A stretch of DNA of 18,770 nt from Alphaproteobacteria bacterium (GCA_002401545.1 NVTJ01000006.1:3342-22111); one strand, 5' to 3'. Shown: positions 7,405-14,395, counted from the first letter of the stretch. A program made the numbers and translations. The notes: generated by a model from the letters alone, not told the origin.

Positions 7405-8472
7405 TCATTGGGTGATCAGATCAAAACTTACGGGCGTCCCGCGGGTGATGTCCCGGCTAACCCTTTTGCCAATGACATCATCATAAAATCTGGGCGCAAT
7501 GCCAAAACCCGGGCGGATGCTCCGCATATTCTGGCTGGTAATGACATCAGCTGCCTTCATATCTTCTACAAAATACAATGATCTGCGAAATCTCAAACTA
7601 TTCTCTTCTGCCGGCGCACGCTCATAACCGGCCCGGCCCAGGGCCTGCCAGGCCACCCTGCTATCATCACAAAGAATTTTAATTTCTTTGTCAGTCAGAG
7701 AAAAAGCGCTGTCCGGCCCCTCTTCACCATCGTCCAGCATGAAATGCTTTTCAATAATACAGGCCCCTAAAGCAACCGCCACCACAGCGACAGTCGTGCC
7801 AAGAGAATGGTCCGACAGGCCGGGAACAACACCAAACCGCGCGCCAAGATCGGTAATCGTACGTAAATTAAACTGCTCGGCCGGTGCCGGATAACTGCTG
7901 ATACAATGCAGCAGGGAAAGCTGTTCGCAGCCATTGTCACGGGCTGTTTTAACCGCCAGCCCGATTTCTTCTTCATTTGCCATGCCTGTTGAAATAATCA
8001 TCGGTTTTCCGGTTTGGGCCACACGGCGAATCAGAGGGATATCAATCGCTTCAAAAGAGGCAATTTTATAGGCCGGGGCACCAAGGGATTCCAGCAAATC
8101 AACCGCCGTATGATCAAAGGGTGTGCTGAATATGGTAATACCTACTTCACGGGCCTTGGCGAACATTGCCTCATGCCATTCGAAAGGCGTTTGCGCCCAT
8201 TTATATAGTTCATAAAGGCTGTAACCGTCCCACAAGCCCCCGTCCCGGATCATGAAATCATCACTTTGATGATCAATGGTAATCGTATCGGCCGTATAGC
8301 TTTGGATTTTTACGGCATCTGCCCCGGCTTCCTTTGCCGCGACAATAGACTGTAAAGCACGGTCCAGAGAACCGTTATGGTTTGCCGACAATTCAGCAAT
8401 AATATAAGGAGGATGCTGCGGGCCGATAAGCCTGCCATCAATTTCCATTTCCGGGATCGCGCGCTTTACCAA
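7405..8472 (-). CDS. pseI: Pseudaminic acid synthase
   Basis: PseI condenses phosphoenolpyruvate with 2,4-diacetamido-2,4,6-trideoxy-L-altropyranose to give pseudaminic acid, used on flagellins or surface glycans. The 355 residues show the NeuB-type TIM barrel (IIAELSANHNGS, DAVKIQSYT, STPFD, YKIASFE, ISTGMA, GLSDHSLG, IEKHFMLDD) and a C-terminal antifreeze-like SAF domain (about 295-355, RRSLYF ... IRPGFGIAP). DFMIRDGGLWDGYSLYELY and TPFEWH match PseI better than sialic or legionaminic acid synthases. The start is TTG at 8472. Two TAA codons lie immediately upstream in frame, and GGAGGAG stands nine bases before the TTG. The next in-frame Met is codon 9. None of pseB, C, F, G or H is nearby. 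It may end in convergence with the CDF gene. Confidence 0.92.
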   Translation of the reverse strand: MVKRAIPEMEIDGRLIGPQHPPYIIAELSANHNGSLDRALQSIVAAKEAGADAVKIQSYTADTITIDHQSDDFMIRDGGLWDGYSLYELYKWAQTPFEWHEAMFAKAREVGITIFSTPFDHTAVDLLESLGAPAYKIASFEAIDIPLIRRVAQTGKPMIISTGMANEEEIGLAVKTARDNGCEQLSLLHCISSYPAPAEQFNLRTITDLGARFGVVPGLSDHSLGTTVAVVAVALGACIIEKHFMLDDGEEGPDSAFSLTDKEIKILCDDSRVAWQALGRAGYERAPAEENSLRFRRSLYFVEDMKAADVITSQNMRSIRPGFGIAPRFYDDVIGKRVSRDITRGTPVSFDLITQ

Positions 8473-8729
8473 ATTTTATTACTCCTCCCAGGGTCAGGAA
8501 ATATATCATAATACATGAAGATTCCTTCCCCGCAAAGACTGATTAATACCTTAGGCCGTAAACTCATAAAAATAAGGTCCTGATTCATATTTGATAGCGG
8601 TCTTAATTTCATCAAAGTAATCTTTTACAGTCAGGGTCTGTTAATGTCAGAATATTATAATCACCCAATTGTTACGCAAAAACCGGTTAATCCATTTGAC
8701 GAATGAACATACAATGATAACGTAGTGCC
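8473..8729. other. 257-bp divergent intergenic region between pseI and the BepA-like gene
   Basis: The region is AT-rich and must hold the promoters of both neighbours. A TATAAT at 8656-8661 (plus) has no good -35 at the normal distance, and TTGACG at 8696-8701 has no good -10. On the minus strand 8640-8551 is a 29-codon stop-free stretch with no ATG, GTG or TTG start (it contains DYFDEIKTAIKYESGPYFYE), possibly chance or a gene remnant. A plus-strand mini-ORF at 8644-8706 is listed separately. Confidence 0.5.
8644..8706 (+). CDS. Candidate 20-residue small ORF before the BepA-like gene
   Basis: ATG 8644 to TGA 8704-8706 encodes MSEYYNHPIVTQKPVNPFDE. The GGG of CAGGGT is about eight bases upstream, an acceptable Shine-Dalgarno spacing. 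The stop is 23 bases before the next gene start, so it could be a leader or a short gene on the same transcript. The peptide has no signal or membrane segment. I do not recognise it, and a run of 20 codons can easily arise by chance. Confidence 0.2.
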   Translation: MSEYYNHPIVTQKPVNPFDE

Positions 8730-10154
8730 ATGATTAAAAAAATCAAACCATATCTTTCTGACAGGATAATTTGTCAGGTTGTTTGTCTGGCAATAATTCT
8801 GGTTTTATGCCTATCTGATTACAGTCATGCCAAAAGAAAAGGTGGCCTTGCCATCTTGCGTGATGCCGAAATCGAACGCACCATCCGGCATATGGCGGAA
8901 CCCCTTTTTGAGGTCGCCGAACTGGATAAAAATGCCGTCAGAACATATCTGATCAATGATAATACCCTGAACGCCTTTGTAGCAGGCGGGCAAAATATTT
9001 TTATTCATTCCGGTCTGCTGATACAGGCCAAAGATGCCAATCAGGTCATTGGCGTCATTGCTCATGAAACCGGACATATCACCGGTGGTCACCTTGTCAA
9101 TTTCTCTGATCGTGTCCAGGGGGCGACAATGATGACCTTGATCGGGGCAATTCTGGGCGCGGCGGCTATTGCTGCTGGTTCCGGGGATGCGGGTATGGCT
9201 CTGATTCTTGGGGGACAACAGGTTGCCACGCGAACTTTTTTGAAATATAGCCGAGATCAGGAATCTGCTACTGATCAGGCAGCTTTGACGTTTCTTGAAA
9301 AATCGGGTCAGTCCGCACTTGGATTCATTGATTTTCTGGATTATCTCGGCGATCAGGAATTAATGGCAGGCCGGTACCGCGACCCCTATGCCGGCACCCA
9401 CCCGGTGACGAGCGGTCGAATCTCAAAGATTCGGCAACGGGCGGAACAATCTCCCTATTTTAATGCAAAAACTGATCCCGCCATTGAAAACGAATTCAAA
9501 CGACTTCAAGCCAAACTCTATGGCTATCTAAAACCGCCCTATGCCACCCTCAATAAATATCCGGTAAAGAATCAGAGCCTTTATGCAAAATATGCCCGGG
9601 CATTTGCCTATCATAAAAACCATGAAATGGATAAAGCCCTCAAAGAGCTGGATGAATTGCTGGAATATTATCCCAATGACCCGTTTTTCTGGGAAACAAA
9701 AGGACAGATATTATTCGAAAACGGCCTCGTTGCGGAATCAATCCTGCCCTACCAGAATGCCGTAAAAAATCTTCCTGAAGAAACCCTGATCCGGGTTGCT
9801 CTCGCCCAATCGCTTATAGCCACTGAAGATGACAGTTTTCTGGATGAAGCCATCATACATCTCAAATATGCCCTGACGCGTGATCCCCACAATGCCTTTG
9901 CCTGGAATCAGGCCGCGACCGCCTATCACCGCCAGAATAATGAAGCAATGACCTATTATACAACAGCGGAAAGATTTCTGCTGATCGGAAATTTGCGCGG
10001 GGCAATGATCAATGCCAAGCATGCGATTGATACCCTGCCCAAGAATATTCCCCAGTGGGTCAGAGCACAGGATATACTTGTGGTTACAGAATCAAACATG
10101 CCCGATAAAGTCCGCAAGCAACAAGAAGAAAAAGAAAAGAAACACAAGAAATAA
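8730..10154 (+). CDS. bepA: BepA/YfgC-like periplasmic M48 metalloprotease with TPR domain
   Basis: In E. coli BepA degrades stalled outer-membrane proteins such as LptD and BamA and also helps their assembly. This 474-residue protein has a signal peptide ending at about Ala34 (SDYSHA). The M48 zinc protease domain carries HETGH (His112, Glu113, His116), with the third ligand Glu178 in RDQESATD. GTHPVTSGRI near 220 is the usual family segment. A C-terminal TPR region (about 280-450) includes AFAYHKNHEMDKALKELDEL and YPNDPFFWETKGQILFENG. The last 20 residues are very rich in Lys, Glu and Gln. The length matches BepA. The Shine-Dalgarno before ATG 8730 is weak. The DsbA-like gene follows 18 bases later, so the two are probably one operon. 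Confidence 0.9.
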   Translation: MIKKIKPYLSDRIICQVVCLAIILVLCLSDYSHAKRKGGLAILRDAEIERTIRHMAEPLFEVAELDKNAVRTYLINDNTLNAFVAGGQNIFIHSGLLIQAKDANQVIGVIAHETGHITGGHLVNFSDRVQGATMMTLIGAILGAAAIAAGSGDAGMALILGGQQVATRTFLKYSRDQESATDQAALTFLEKSGQSALGFIDFLDYLGDQELMAGRYRDPYAGTHPVTSGRISKIRQRAEQSPYFNAKTDPAIENEFKRLQAKLYGYLKPPYATLNKYPVKNQSLYAKYARAFAYHKNHEMDKALKELDELLEYYPNDPFFWETKGQILFENGLVAESILPYQNAVKNLPEETLIRVALAQSLIATEDDSFLDEAIIHLKYALTRDPHNAFAWNQAATAYHRQNNEAMTYYTTAERFLLIGNLRGAMINAKHAIDTLPKNIPQWVRAQDILVVTESNMPDKVRKQQEEKEKKHKK

Positions 10155-10172
10155 GGAACTTTACCAAAAATC

Positions 10173-10922
10173 ATGTCTCACTTAATGCAAAAAATAGCAC
10201 TTTTCCTGCTTGGCGGTACCATTGTTATGACAAGTTTAATCGCCGGAGCCGCTGAAAAAGACTTTTCCGCCAGACAAAAGCAGGAAATCAACCAGATGAT
10301 CCGGGAATATATCCTCGAACATCCCGAAATTCTGCCGGAAGCCATTCAGATACTCCAGAACCGGGACAGAAAAATAAAACTGGAACAAAATTATACCCGC
10401 CTTTATGAGGATGGCTTCAGCCATGTGGGCGGTAATAAAAACGGCGATGTTACGGTGATAGAATTTTTTGATTATAATTGCAGTTATTGCAAACGCGCGC
10501 TTGATACTGTTGAAAGGCTGAAAAGGGAAGACGGTAATATCCGGCTGATCTACAAGGAATTTCCTATCCTGTCAGAAACATCATATACCGCTTCCAAAGC
10601 GGCAATGGCGGCAATGAACCAGGGAAAATATGAAGAATTTCATATGGCATTGCTCAGGAATTCAGGCAGCCTGACGGAAGACCGCATATTCGAAATCGCC
10701 CGGGAGGTTGGTCTGAACGAAAAAACATTGGCCACAGATATGACCAACCCTGTTCTGGACCGGAATATACTTATCAATCACGACTTGGCCGAAACCATGA
10801 AAATTACCGGAACGCCGGGTTTTATCATTGGTGATATGGTCGTACCGGGGGCACTTCCTTACGAAGAAATGGTCAAACTCATCAAGGATATCAGACAACA
10901 GGCTGCAAAGAAAACAAACTGA
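10173..10922 (+). CDS. DsbA-family (ScsC/Com1-like) periplasmic thiol oxidoreductase
   Basis: The 249-residue protein has a signal peptide (likely cleaved after about residue 26, IAGA). An N-terminal helical segment follows (about 33-70, QKQEINQMIREYILEHPEIL), like the extra N-terminal region of ScsC/Com1 proteins, which can mediate oligomerisation. The DsbA-like thioredoxin fold then carries the CSYC active site (Cys103, Cys106) in FFDYNCSYCKR and the cis-proline loop TGTPGF (Pro215). It should form or shuffle disulfides in exported proteins; the direction and partners cannot be read from sequence. It lies 18 bp after the BepA-like gene, which suggests joint work on envelope protein quality. 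ATG 10185 (codon 5) is an alternative start because the ribosome-binding site is poorly placed for 10173. Confidence 0.9.
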   Translation: MSHLMQKIALFLLGGTIVMTSLIAGAAEKDFSARQKQEINQMIREYILEHPEILPEAIQILQNRDRKIKLEQNYTRLYEDGFSHVGGNKNGDVTVIEFFDYNCSYCKRALDTVERLKREDGNIRLIYKEFPILSETSYTASKAAMAAMNQGKYEEFHMALLRNSGSLTEDRIFEIAREVGLNEKTLATDMTNPVLDRNILINHDLAETMKITGTPGFIIGDMVVPGALPYEEMVKLIKDIRQQAAKKTN

Positions 10923-10937
10923 TAATCCTTATATCAG
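10919..10937. repeat. Short inverted repeat spanning the convergent dsbA-like/thiG ends
   Basis: CTGATA (10919-10924) and TATCAG (10932-10937) flank a seven-base loop. The structure spans both stop codons, which are only six bases apart. There is no T tract on either side, so a terminator role is weak. It may simply be chance. Confidence 0.3.
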
Positions 10938-11711
10938 CCCCGCCAGTGGTGATGAAGGATCAGCATATAATTTTTTTGGCATTCTTCCGGCATAATAGGC
11001 CGCCCTTCCCGCCTCTACGGCAAGCTTCATCGCCCGCGCCATGGCAACAGGATGGCGGGCTTCGGCAATGGCCGTATTCATCAAAACACCGTCACAGCCA
11101 AGCTCCATAGCCACCGCCGCATCAGAAGCCGTCCCCACACCGGCATCCACCAGAACAGGGACCTTCGCCTGCTCGACAATAAGCCTGATCTGCACCGGAT
11201 TCTGGATACCAAGGCCGCTGCCGATGGGTGCACCCAATGGCATAATTGCGCAACATCCAAGGTCTTCCAGACGCTTGGCCATGATCGGATCATCGCTGCA
11301 ATATACCATCACATCGAAGTCATCCCCGATCAATACCTCAACGGCATGAAGGGTTTCTATCATATCGGGATACAGGGTTTTCTGGTCGCCAAGAACTTCC
11401 AGCTTCACAAGGTTCCACCCCCCGGCCTCCCGGGCCAGTCGCAGGGTGCGGATCGCATCATCCGCAGTAAAACATCCCGCCGTATTGGGCAGATACGTAT
11501 ATTTCTTCGGATCAAGATAATCCACAAGCATGGGCTGTGTCGGGTCCGTGACATTGACCCGGCGGATGGCCACCGTAACAATTTCTGCCCCCGATGCCGC
11601 CACCGCACGGGCAGTTTCCTCAAAGTCCTTGTATTTTCCGGTACCCACAATCAAACGGGAGGTAAAATCCGTGCCGGCAATATTAAATGTGTCGTTCGTC
11701 TGTTCCATCAT
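10929..11711 (-). CDS. thiG: Thiazole synthase
   Basis: ThiG forms the thiamine thiazole ring from 1-deoxy-xylulose 5-phosphate, dehydroglycine or iminoglycine and the sulfur carried by ThiS thiocarboxylate. The TIM-barrel protein shows SRLIVGTGKY, VTVAIRRVN, LPNTAGCFTADDAIRT and NLVKLEVLGD with the likely Schiff-base Lys103. It also has AIMPLGAPIGSGLGI, VPVLVDAGVGTASDAA and GVLMNTAIAEARHPVAMA, all classic. The frame is open to an ATG at 11729, but codons 1-6 there (MGVENN) are simply the repeat. I choose ATG 11711 (codon 7; 11708 is equally possible) because GGGGGTGG stands about eight bases before it, giving 260 residues. thiS lies upstream, separated only by the repeat. Confidence 0.95.
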   Translation of the reverse strand: MMEQTNDTFNIAGTDFTSRLIVGTGKYKDFEETARAVAASGAEIVTVAIRRVNVTDPTQPMLVDYLDPKKYTYLPNTAGCFTADDAIRTLRLAREAGGWNLVKLEVLGDQKTLYPDMIETLHAVEVLIGDDFDVMVYCSDDPIMAKRLEDLGCCAIMPLGAPIGSGLGIQNPVQIRLIVEQAKVPVLVDAGVGTASDAAVAMELGCDGVLMNTAIAEARHPVAMARAMKLAVEAGRAAYYAGRMPKKLYADPSSPLAGLI

Positions 11712-11782
11712 ATTATTTTCCACCCCCATTATTATTTTCCACCCCCATTATTTTCCACCCCCATTATTATTTTCCACCCCCA
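11711..11782 (-). repeat. Four-copy minisatellite at the thiS-thiG junction
   Basis: On the minus strand the unit TGGGGGTGGAAAATAATAA occurs four times head to tail. Copies are 11782-11764 (19 bp), 11763-11748 (16 bp, lacking one AAT-type triplet), 11747-11729 (19 bp) and 11728-11711 (18 bp). The first copy encodes the last four residues and stop of ThiS. The last provides the Shine-Dalgarno of thiG. Each copy carries a purine-rich GGGGGTGGA that could bind 16S rRNA. Confidence 0.95.
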
Positions 11783-11973
11783 ATAAAATGCACTATTTCG
11801 AGTCTGTCACCTGTAATTATTTTCACATCCTGATAAGTTGTTTTCGGGACAATTTCAAGGTTTCTTTCAACAGCAACCTTGGTCGGATCAAGTTTTAAAT
11901 CCTGTAACAGTTCGACAAGGTTTTGATCTGCGCGGATTTTATGAGGGTCGCCGTTAATGGTAATTTCAATCAC
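11767..11973 (-). CDS. thiS: Sulfur carrier protein ThiS
   Basis: This 68-residue ubiquitin-fold protein carries sulfur as a C-terminal thiocarboxylate to ThiG. It shows the N-terminal IEITINGDPHKI, then LVELLQDLKLDPTKVAVERNLEIVPKTTY and GDRLEIVHFIGGGK. The last residues are Gly-Gly-Gly-Lys, then TAA. The family normally ends in Gly-Gly, whose carboxylate is adenylated by ThiF, so the extra Lys is unusual. The start is GTG at 11973, with a weak AGAAGA upstream. The stop lies inside the first repeat copy. thiG follows, but no thiF, thiO, thiE or thiC is present. No TPP riboswitch is visible in the 156 bp upstream. Confidence 0.9.
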   Translation of the reverse strand: MIEITINGDPHKIRADQNLVELLQDLKLDPTKVAVERNLEIVPKTTYQDVKIITGDRLEIVHFIGGGK

Positions 11974-12033
11974 GATCTTCTGGTTCCGGTTTTTAACACT
12001 ATGACTATGCAGATTTAACGCAATCCTTTATAG

Positions 12034-12063
12034 TTTACAAAGGTTACAGGTAAAATGTATATT
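12034..12063 (+). promoter_or_regulatory. Sigma70-like promoter for aroQ-accB-accC-aat
   Basis: TTTACA (12034-12039), an 18-base spacer and TATATT (12058-12063) each match five of six consensus positions. Transcription would start near 12070, about 60 bases before the aroQ ATG. The palindrome at 12062-12087 covers this start point. Confidence 0.5.
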
Positions 12064-12087
12064 TATGGTTTTCAAAGTAACCATAAA
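12062..12087. promoter_or_regulatory. Perfect 9-bp inverted repeat in the thiS/aroQ intergenic region
   Basis: TTTATGGTT (12062-12070) and AACCATAAA (12079-12087) are perfectly complementary, with an eight-base centre TTCAAAGT. The dyad begins at the end of the candidate aroQ -10 box and covers the predicted start site. That is a typical operator position, but it would also fold as an RNA hairpin in the aroQ leader. The binding factor is unknown. Confidence 0.5.
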
Positions 12088-12129
12088 ACATTATAAATTG
12101 CCATATTAAAATAAAAAACACGGGTTGGT

Positions 12130-12585
12130 ATGACTGAAAGCAGCAAAAAAAATATTCTGGTTCTCAACGGACCAAACCTGAATATGCTCGGCACAAGGGA
12201 ACCGGAAATATATGGCTCCGAAACCCTGGAGGACATAGAAATAAATATGACGGCCCGGGCAGAAAAACTGGGATATATCCTTGATTTCCGCCAGACCAAC
12301 AGCGAAAGTGAACTTGTAGGCTGGATTCAGCAGGCCCGGAATAAAACTTCGGCAATTCTGCTCAATGCCGGGGCCTTTACCCATACATCTGTCGCCATCC
12401 TCGATGCGTTACAGGCGGTGGATATGCCGGTCATTGAACTGCATCTGTCAAATATCTTCAAACGGGAAAAATTTCGCCATCATTCCTATGTTTCACCTGC
12501 GGCAAATGGTGTAATCTGCGGGTTTGGTGGCAACAGCTATATTCTGGCCCTGGAAGCGGCACATAATATTTTGAGTAACGATTAA
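12130..12585 (+). CDS. aroQ: Type II 3-dehydroquinate dehydratase
   Basis: AroQ removes water from 3-dehydroquinate to give 3-dehydroshikimate in the shikimate pathway; the type II enzyme is a dodecamer. The 151 residues contain LVLNGPNLNMLGTREPEIYG with Arg23 and the catalytic-position Tyr28. Also present are LLNAGAFTHTSVAILDAL, VIELHLSNIFKREKFRHHSY and VICGFGGNSYILAL, all conserved in the family. The length is typical. A GGGTTGG just before the ATG may act as a weak Shine-Dalgarno. It is the first gene of an aroQ-accB-accC-aat series (18 bp to accB), an order widely conserved in Alphaproteobacteria. Confidence 0.96.
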   Translation: MTESSKKNILVLNGPNLNMLGTREPEIYGSETLEDIEINMTARAEKLGYILDFRQTNSESELVGWIQQARNKTSAILLNAGAFTHTSVAILDALQAVDMPVIELHLSNIFKREKFRHHSYVSPAANGVICGFGGNSYILALEAAHNILSND

Positions 12586-12603
12586 CAAAAGGACTGTTAT
12601 AAT

Positions 12604-13041
12604 ATGTCAAAAATGACTGTTGATCAGGATATCATCCGTGATCTGGCAACATTGCTAAATGAAACCGACCTCAGCGAGATCGAGGTTCAGGACGGGGATA
12701 AAAGAATCAGGGTCGTGCGGAATATGACAACAGCTGCAGCCCCCGTTTCAATAGCACCGGCCGCAGCAACCGTCGCGCCCGTTGTTGAAACAACGGATAA
12801 GGACCATCCCGGGGCGGTAACATCGCCAATGGTGGGAACACTTTATACTGCTGCTGACCCTGAAAGCGGAAATTTTATCAAAATTGGCGATAAAGTGGCT
12901 GCAGGGCAGACATTGATGATCATCGAAGCCATGAAAGTTATGAACCAGATACCAGCACCAAAGGGCGGCACCATCATCAAAATTCTGGTGGAAAATTCAC
13001 AACCGGTTGAATTTGGCGACCTTCTGGTCATTATTGAATAG
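12604..13041 (+). CDS. accB: Acetyl-CoA carboxylase biotin carboxyl carrier protein
   Basis: BCCP carries CO2 on biotin between biotin carboxylase and the carboxyltransferase in the first committed step of fatty acid synthesis. The 145 residues have an N-terminal helical segment (IIRDLATLLNETDLSEIEVQ), an Ala/Pro/Val-rich flexible linker (about 41-65) and the biotinyl domain. SPMVGTLY is followed by EAMKVMN with the biotinylated Lys111, 34 residues from the end as usual. AAGGACT upstream supports the ATG at 12604. accC follows after 10 bp. Confidence 0.97.
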   Translation: MSKMTVDQDIIRDLATLLNETDLSEIEVQDGDKRIRVVRNMTTAAAPVSIAPAAATVAPVVETTDKDHPGAVTSPMVGTLYTAADPESGNFIKIGDKVAAGQTLMIIEAMKVMNQIPAPKGGTIIKILVENSQPVEFGDLLVIIE

Positions 13042-13051
13042 CGAATAACAT

Positions 13052-14395
13052 ATGTTTGACAAAATTTTAATTGCCAATCGCGGCGAAATTGCCTTACGCA
13101 TCCACCGGGCCTGCCAGGAAATGGGTATTGCCACCGTTGCCGTGCATTCCACGGCGGATGAGGATGCCATGCATGTACGTCTGGCCGATGAAAGTGTCTG
13201 TATTGGCCCACCGGCCTCCAAAGACAGCTATCTGAACATTCCCTCCATCATTTCCGCAGCAGAAATAACCGGTGCCGATGCCATTCATCCCGGTTATGGA
13301 TTTTTATCGGAAAGTGATAAATTCGCCGAAATAGTTGCCGAGCATAATCTGGAATTTATCGGCCCCACCGCCGATCATATCAGGCTGATGGGCGACAAGA
13401 TTTCCGCCAAGAAGGTGGTTAAAAAACTTGGTATTCCCGTGGTTCCCGGCTCTGATGGTGAAGTGCGTGATATTGCTGAGGCTGAAAAAACCGCTAAAAA
13501 AATCGGCTATCCGGTCATCGTCAAGGCCGCGTCCGGCGGCGGCGGCCGCGGCATGAAGGTGGTTCATGATGAAAATCAACTGGGTAATGCCATTATGGCC
13601 TGTAAAAAAGAAGCCGCCGCTTCCTTTGGCGATGGTACGGTTTATCTGGAAAAATATCTGACCCTGCCCCGCCATATTGAATTTCAGATCATTGCCGACA
13701 AACATGGTAATGTCTGCCATTTGGGGGAGCGGGATTGCTCCCTGCAACGGCGTCATCAGAAAATACTGGAAGAGGCCCCTTCCCCGGCACTCAACACGGA
13801 CGAACAGACCCGGATGGGTAAGGTTGTGCGCAAGGCCATACAAAGTCTTGGCTATATTGGGGTTGGCACCATTGAATTTCTCTATGAGGATGGTGAATTT
13901 TATTTCATTGAGATGAATACCCGTCTTCAGGTTGAACATCCCATCACAGAAATGATCACCGGTATTGATCTGGTACGGGAACAGATCAGGGTTGCCGCAG
14001 GCCTTCCCCTTTCTTTTACCCAGGAGGATGTTAAATTTTCCGGTCATTCCATCGAATGCCGGATTAATGCGGAAGATCCCTTCACTTTTGTCCCCAGTCC
14101 CGGAAAAATTGGTGATTATCATACCCCGGGGGGGCTTGGTGTCCGGGTCGATTCAGGCATCTATTCCGGCTATACCATCCCGCCCTATTATGACAGCATG
14201 ATAGCCAAGCTGATTGTTCACGGCAAAACCCGTAATGAGTGTCTCATGCGGCTGCGCCGGGCCTTGGGTGAATATGTGATTGATGGTATTAAAACCACTA
14301 TCCCCCTGCATCAAAGCCTGATCCGGGAAACGGATTTCATTAATGGCGCCTATGATATTCACTGGCTGGAAAATTATCTGAATAATCTGGAATAA
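13052..14395 (+). CDS. accC: Acetyl-CoA carboxylase biotin carboxylase subunit
   Basis: AccC carboxylates the biotin of AccB using ATP and bicarbonate. The 447-residue length and the domain order match the family. The N-terminal domain (FDKILIANRGEIALRI) is followed by HPGYGFLSE and the ATP-grasp domain with the Gly-rich loop KAASGGGGRGMK, ERDCSLQRRHQKILEEAPSP and EMNTRLQVEHPITE (Glu287, Asn289, Arg291). The C-terminal domain contains ECRINAEDP. The Shine-Dalgarno before ATG 13052 is weak (AGCGAATAACAT). The stop overlaps the aat start as TAATG, so translation is likely coupled. Confidence 0.98.
   Translation: MFDKILIANRGEIALRIHRACQEMGIATVAVHSTADEDAMHVRLADESVCIGPPASKDSYLNIPSIISAAEITGADAIHPGYGFLSESDKFAEIVAEHNLEFIGPTADHIRLMGDKISAKKVVKKLGIPVVPGSDGEVRDIAEAEKTAKKIGYPVIVKAASGGGGRGMKVVHDENQLGNAIMACKKEAAASFGDGTVYLEKYLTLPRHIEFQIIADKHGNVCHLGERDCSLQRRHQKILEEAPSPALNTDEQTRMGKVVRKAIQSLGYIGVGTIEFLYEDGEFYFIEMNTRLQVEHPITEMITGIDLVREQIRVAAGLPLSFTQEDVKFSGHSIECRINAEDPFTFVPSPGKIGDYHTPGGLGVRVDSGIYSGYTIPPYYDSMIAKLIVHGKTRNECLMRLRRALGEYVIDGIKTTIPLHQSLIRETDFINGAYDIHWLENYLNNLE

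Noticed and set aside
11052..11786. 244-codon plus-strand frame across thiG and the minisatellite
   Set aside because: It runs antisense to a complete thiG, and its tail is only repeat-encoded Phe/His/Pro. No homology-like features.
11974..12129. Search for a TPP riboswitch before thiS
   Set aside because: The conserved CTGAGA and later THI-box segments are not present in this 156-bp region on the minus strand.
13304..14122. 272-codon open frame on the minus strand inside accC
   Set aside because: It is antisense to a complete, highly conserved accC and its translation has no domain-like features. Long antisense frames are expected from the codon bias of such genes.
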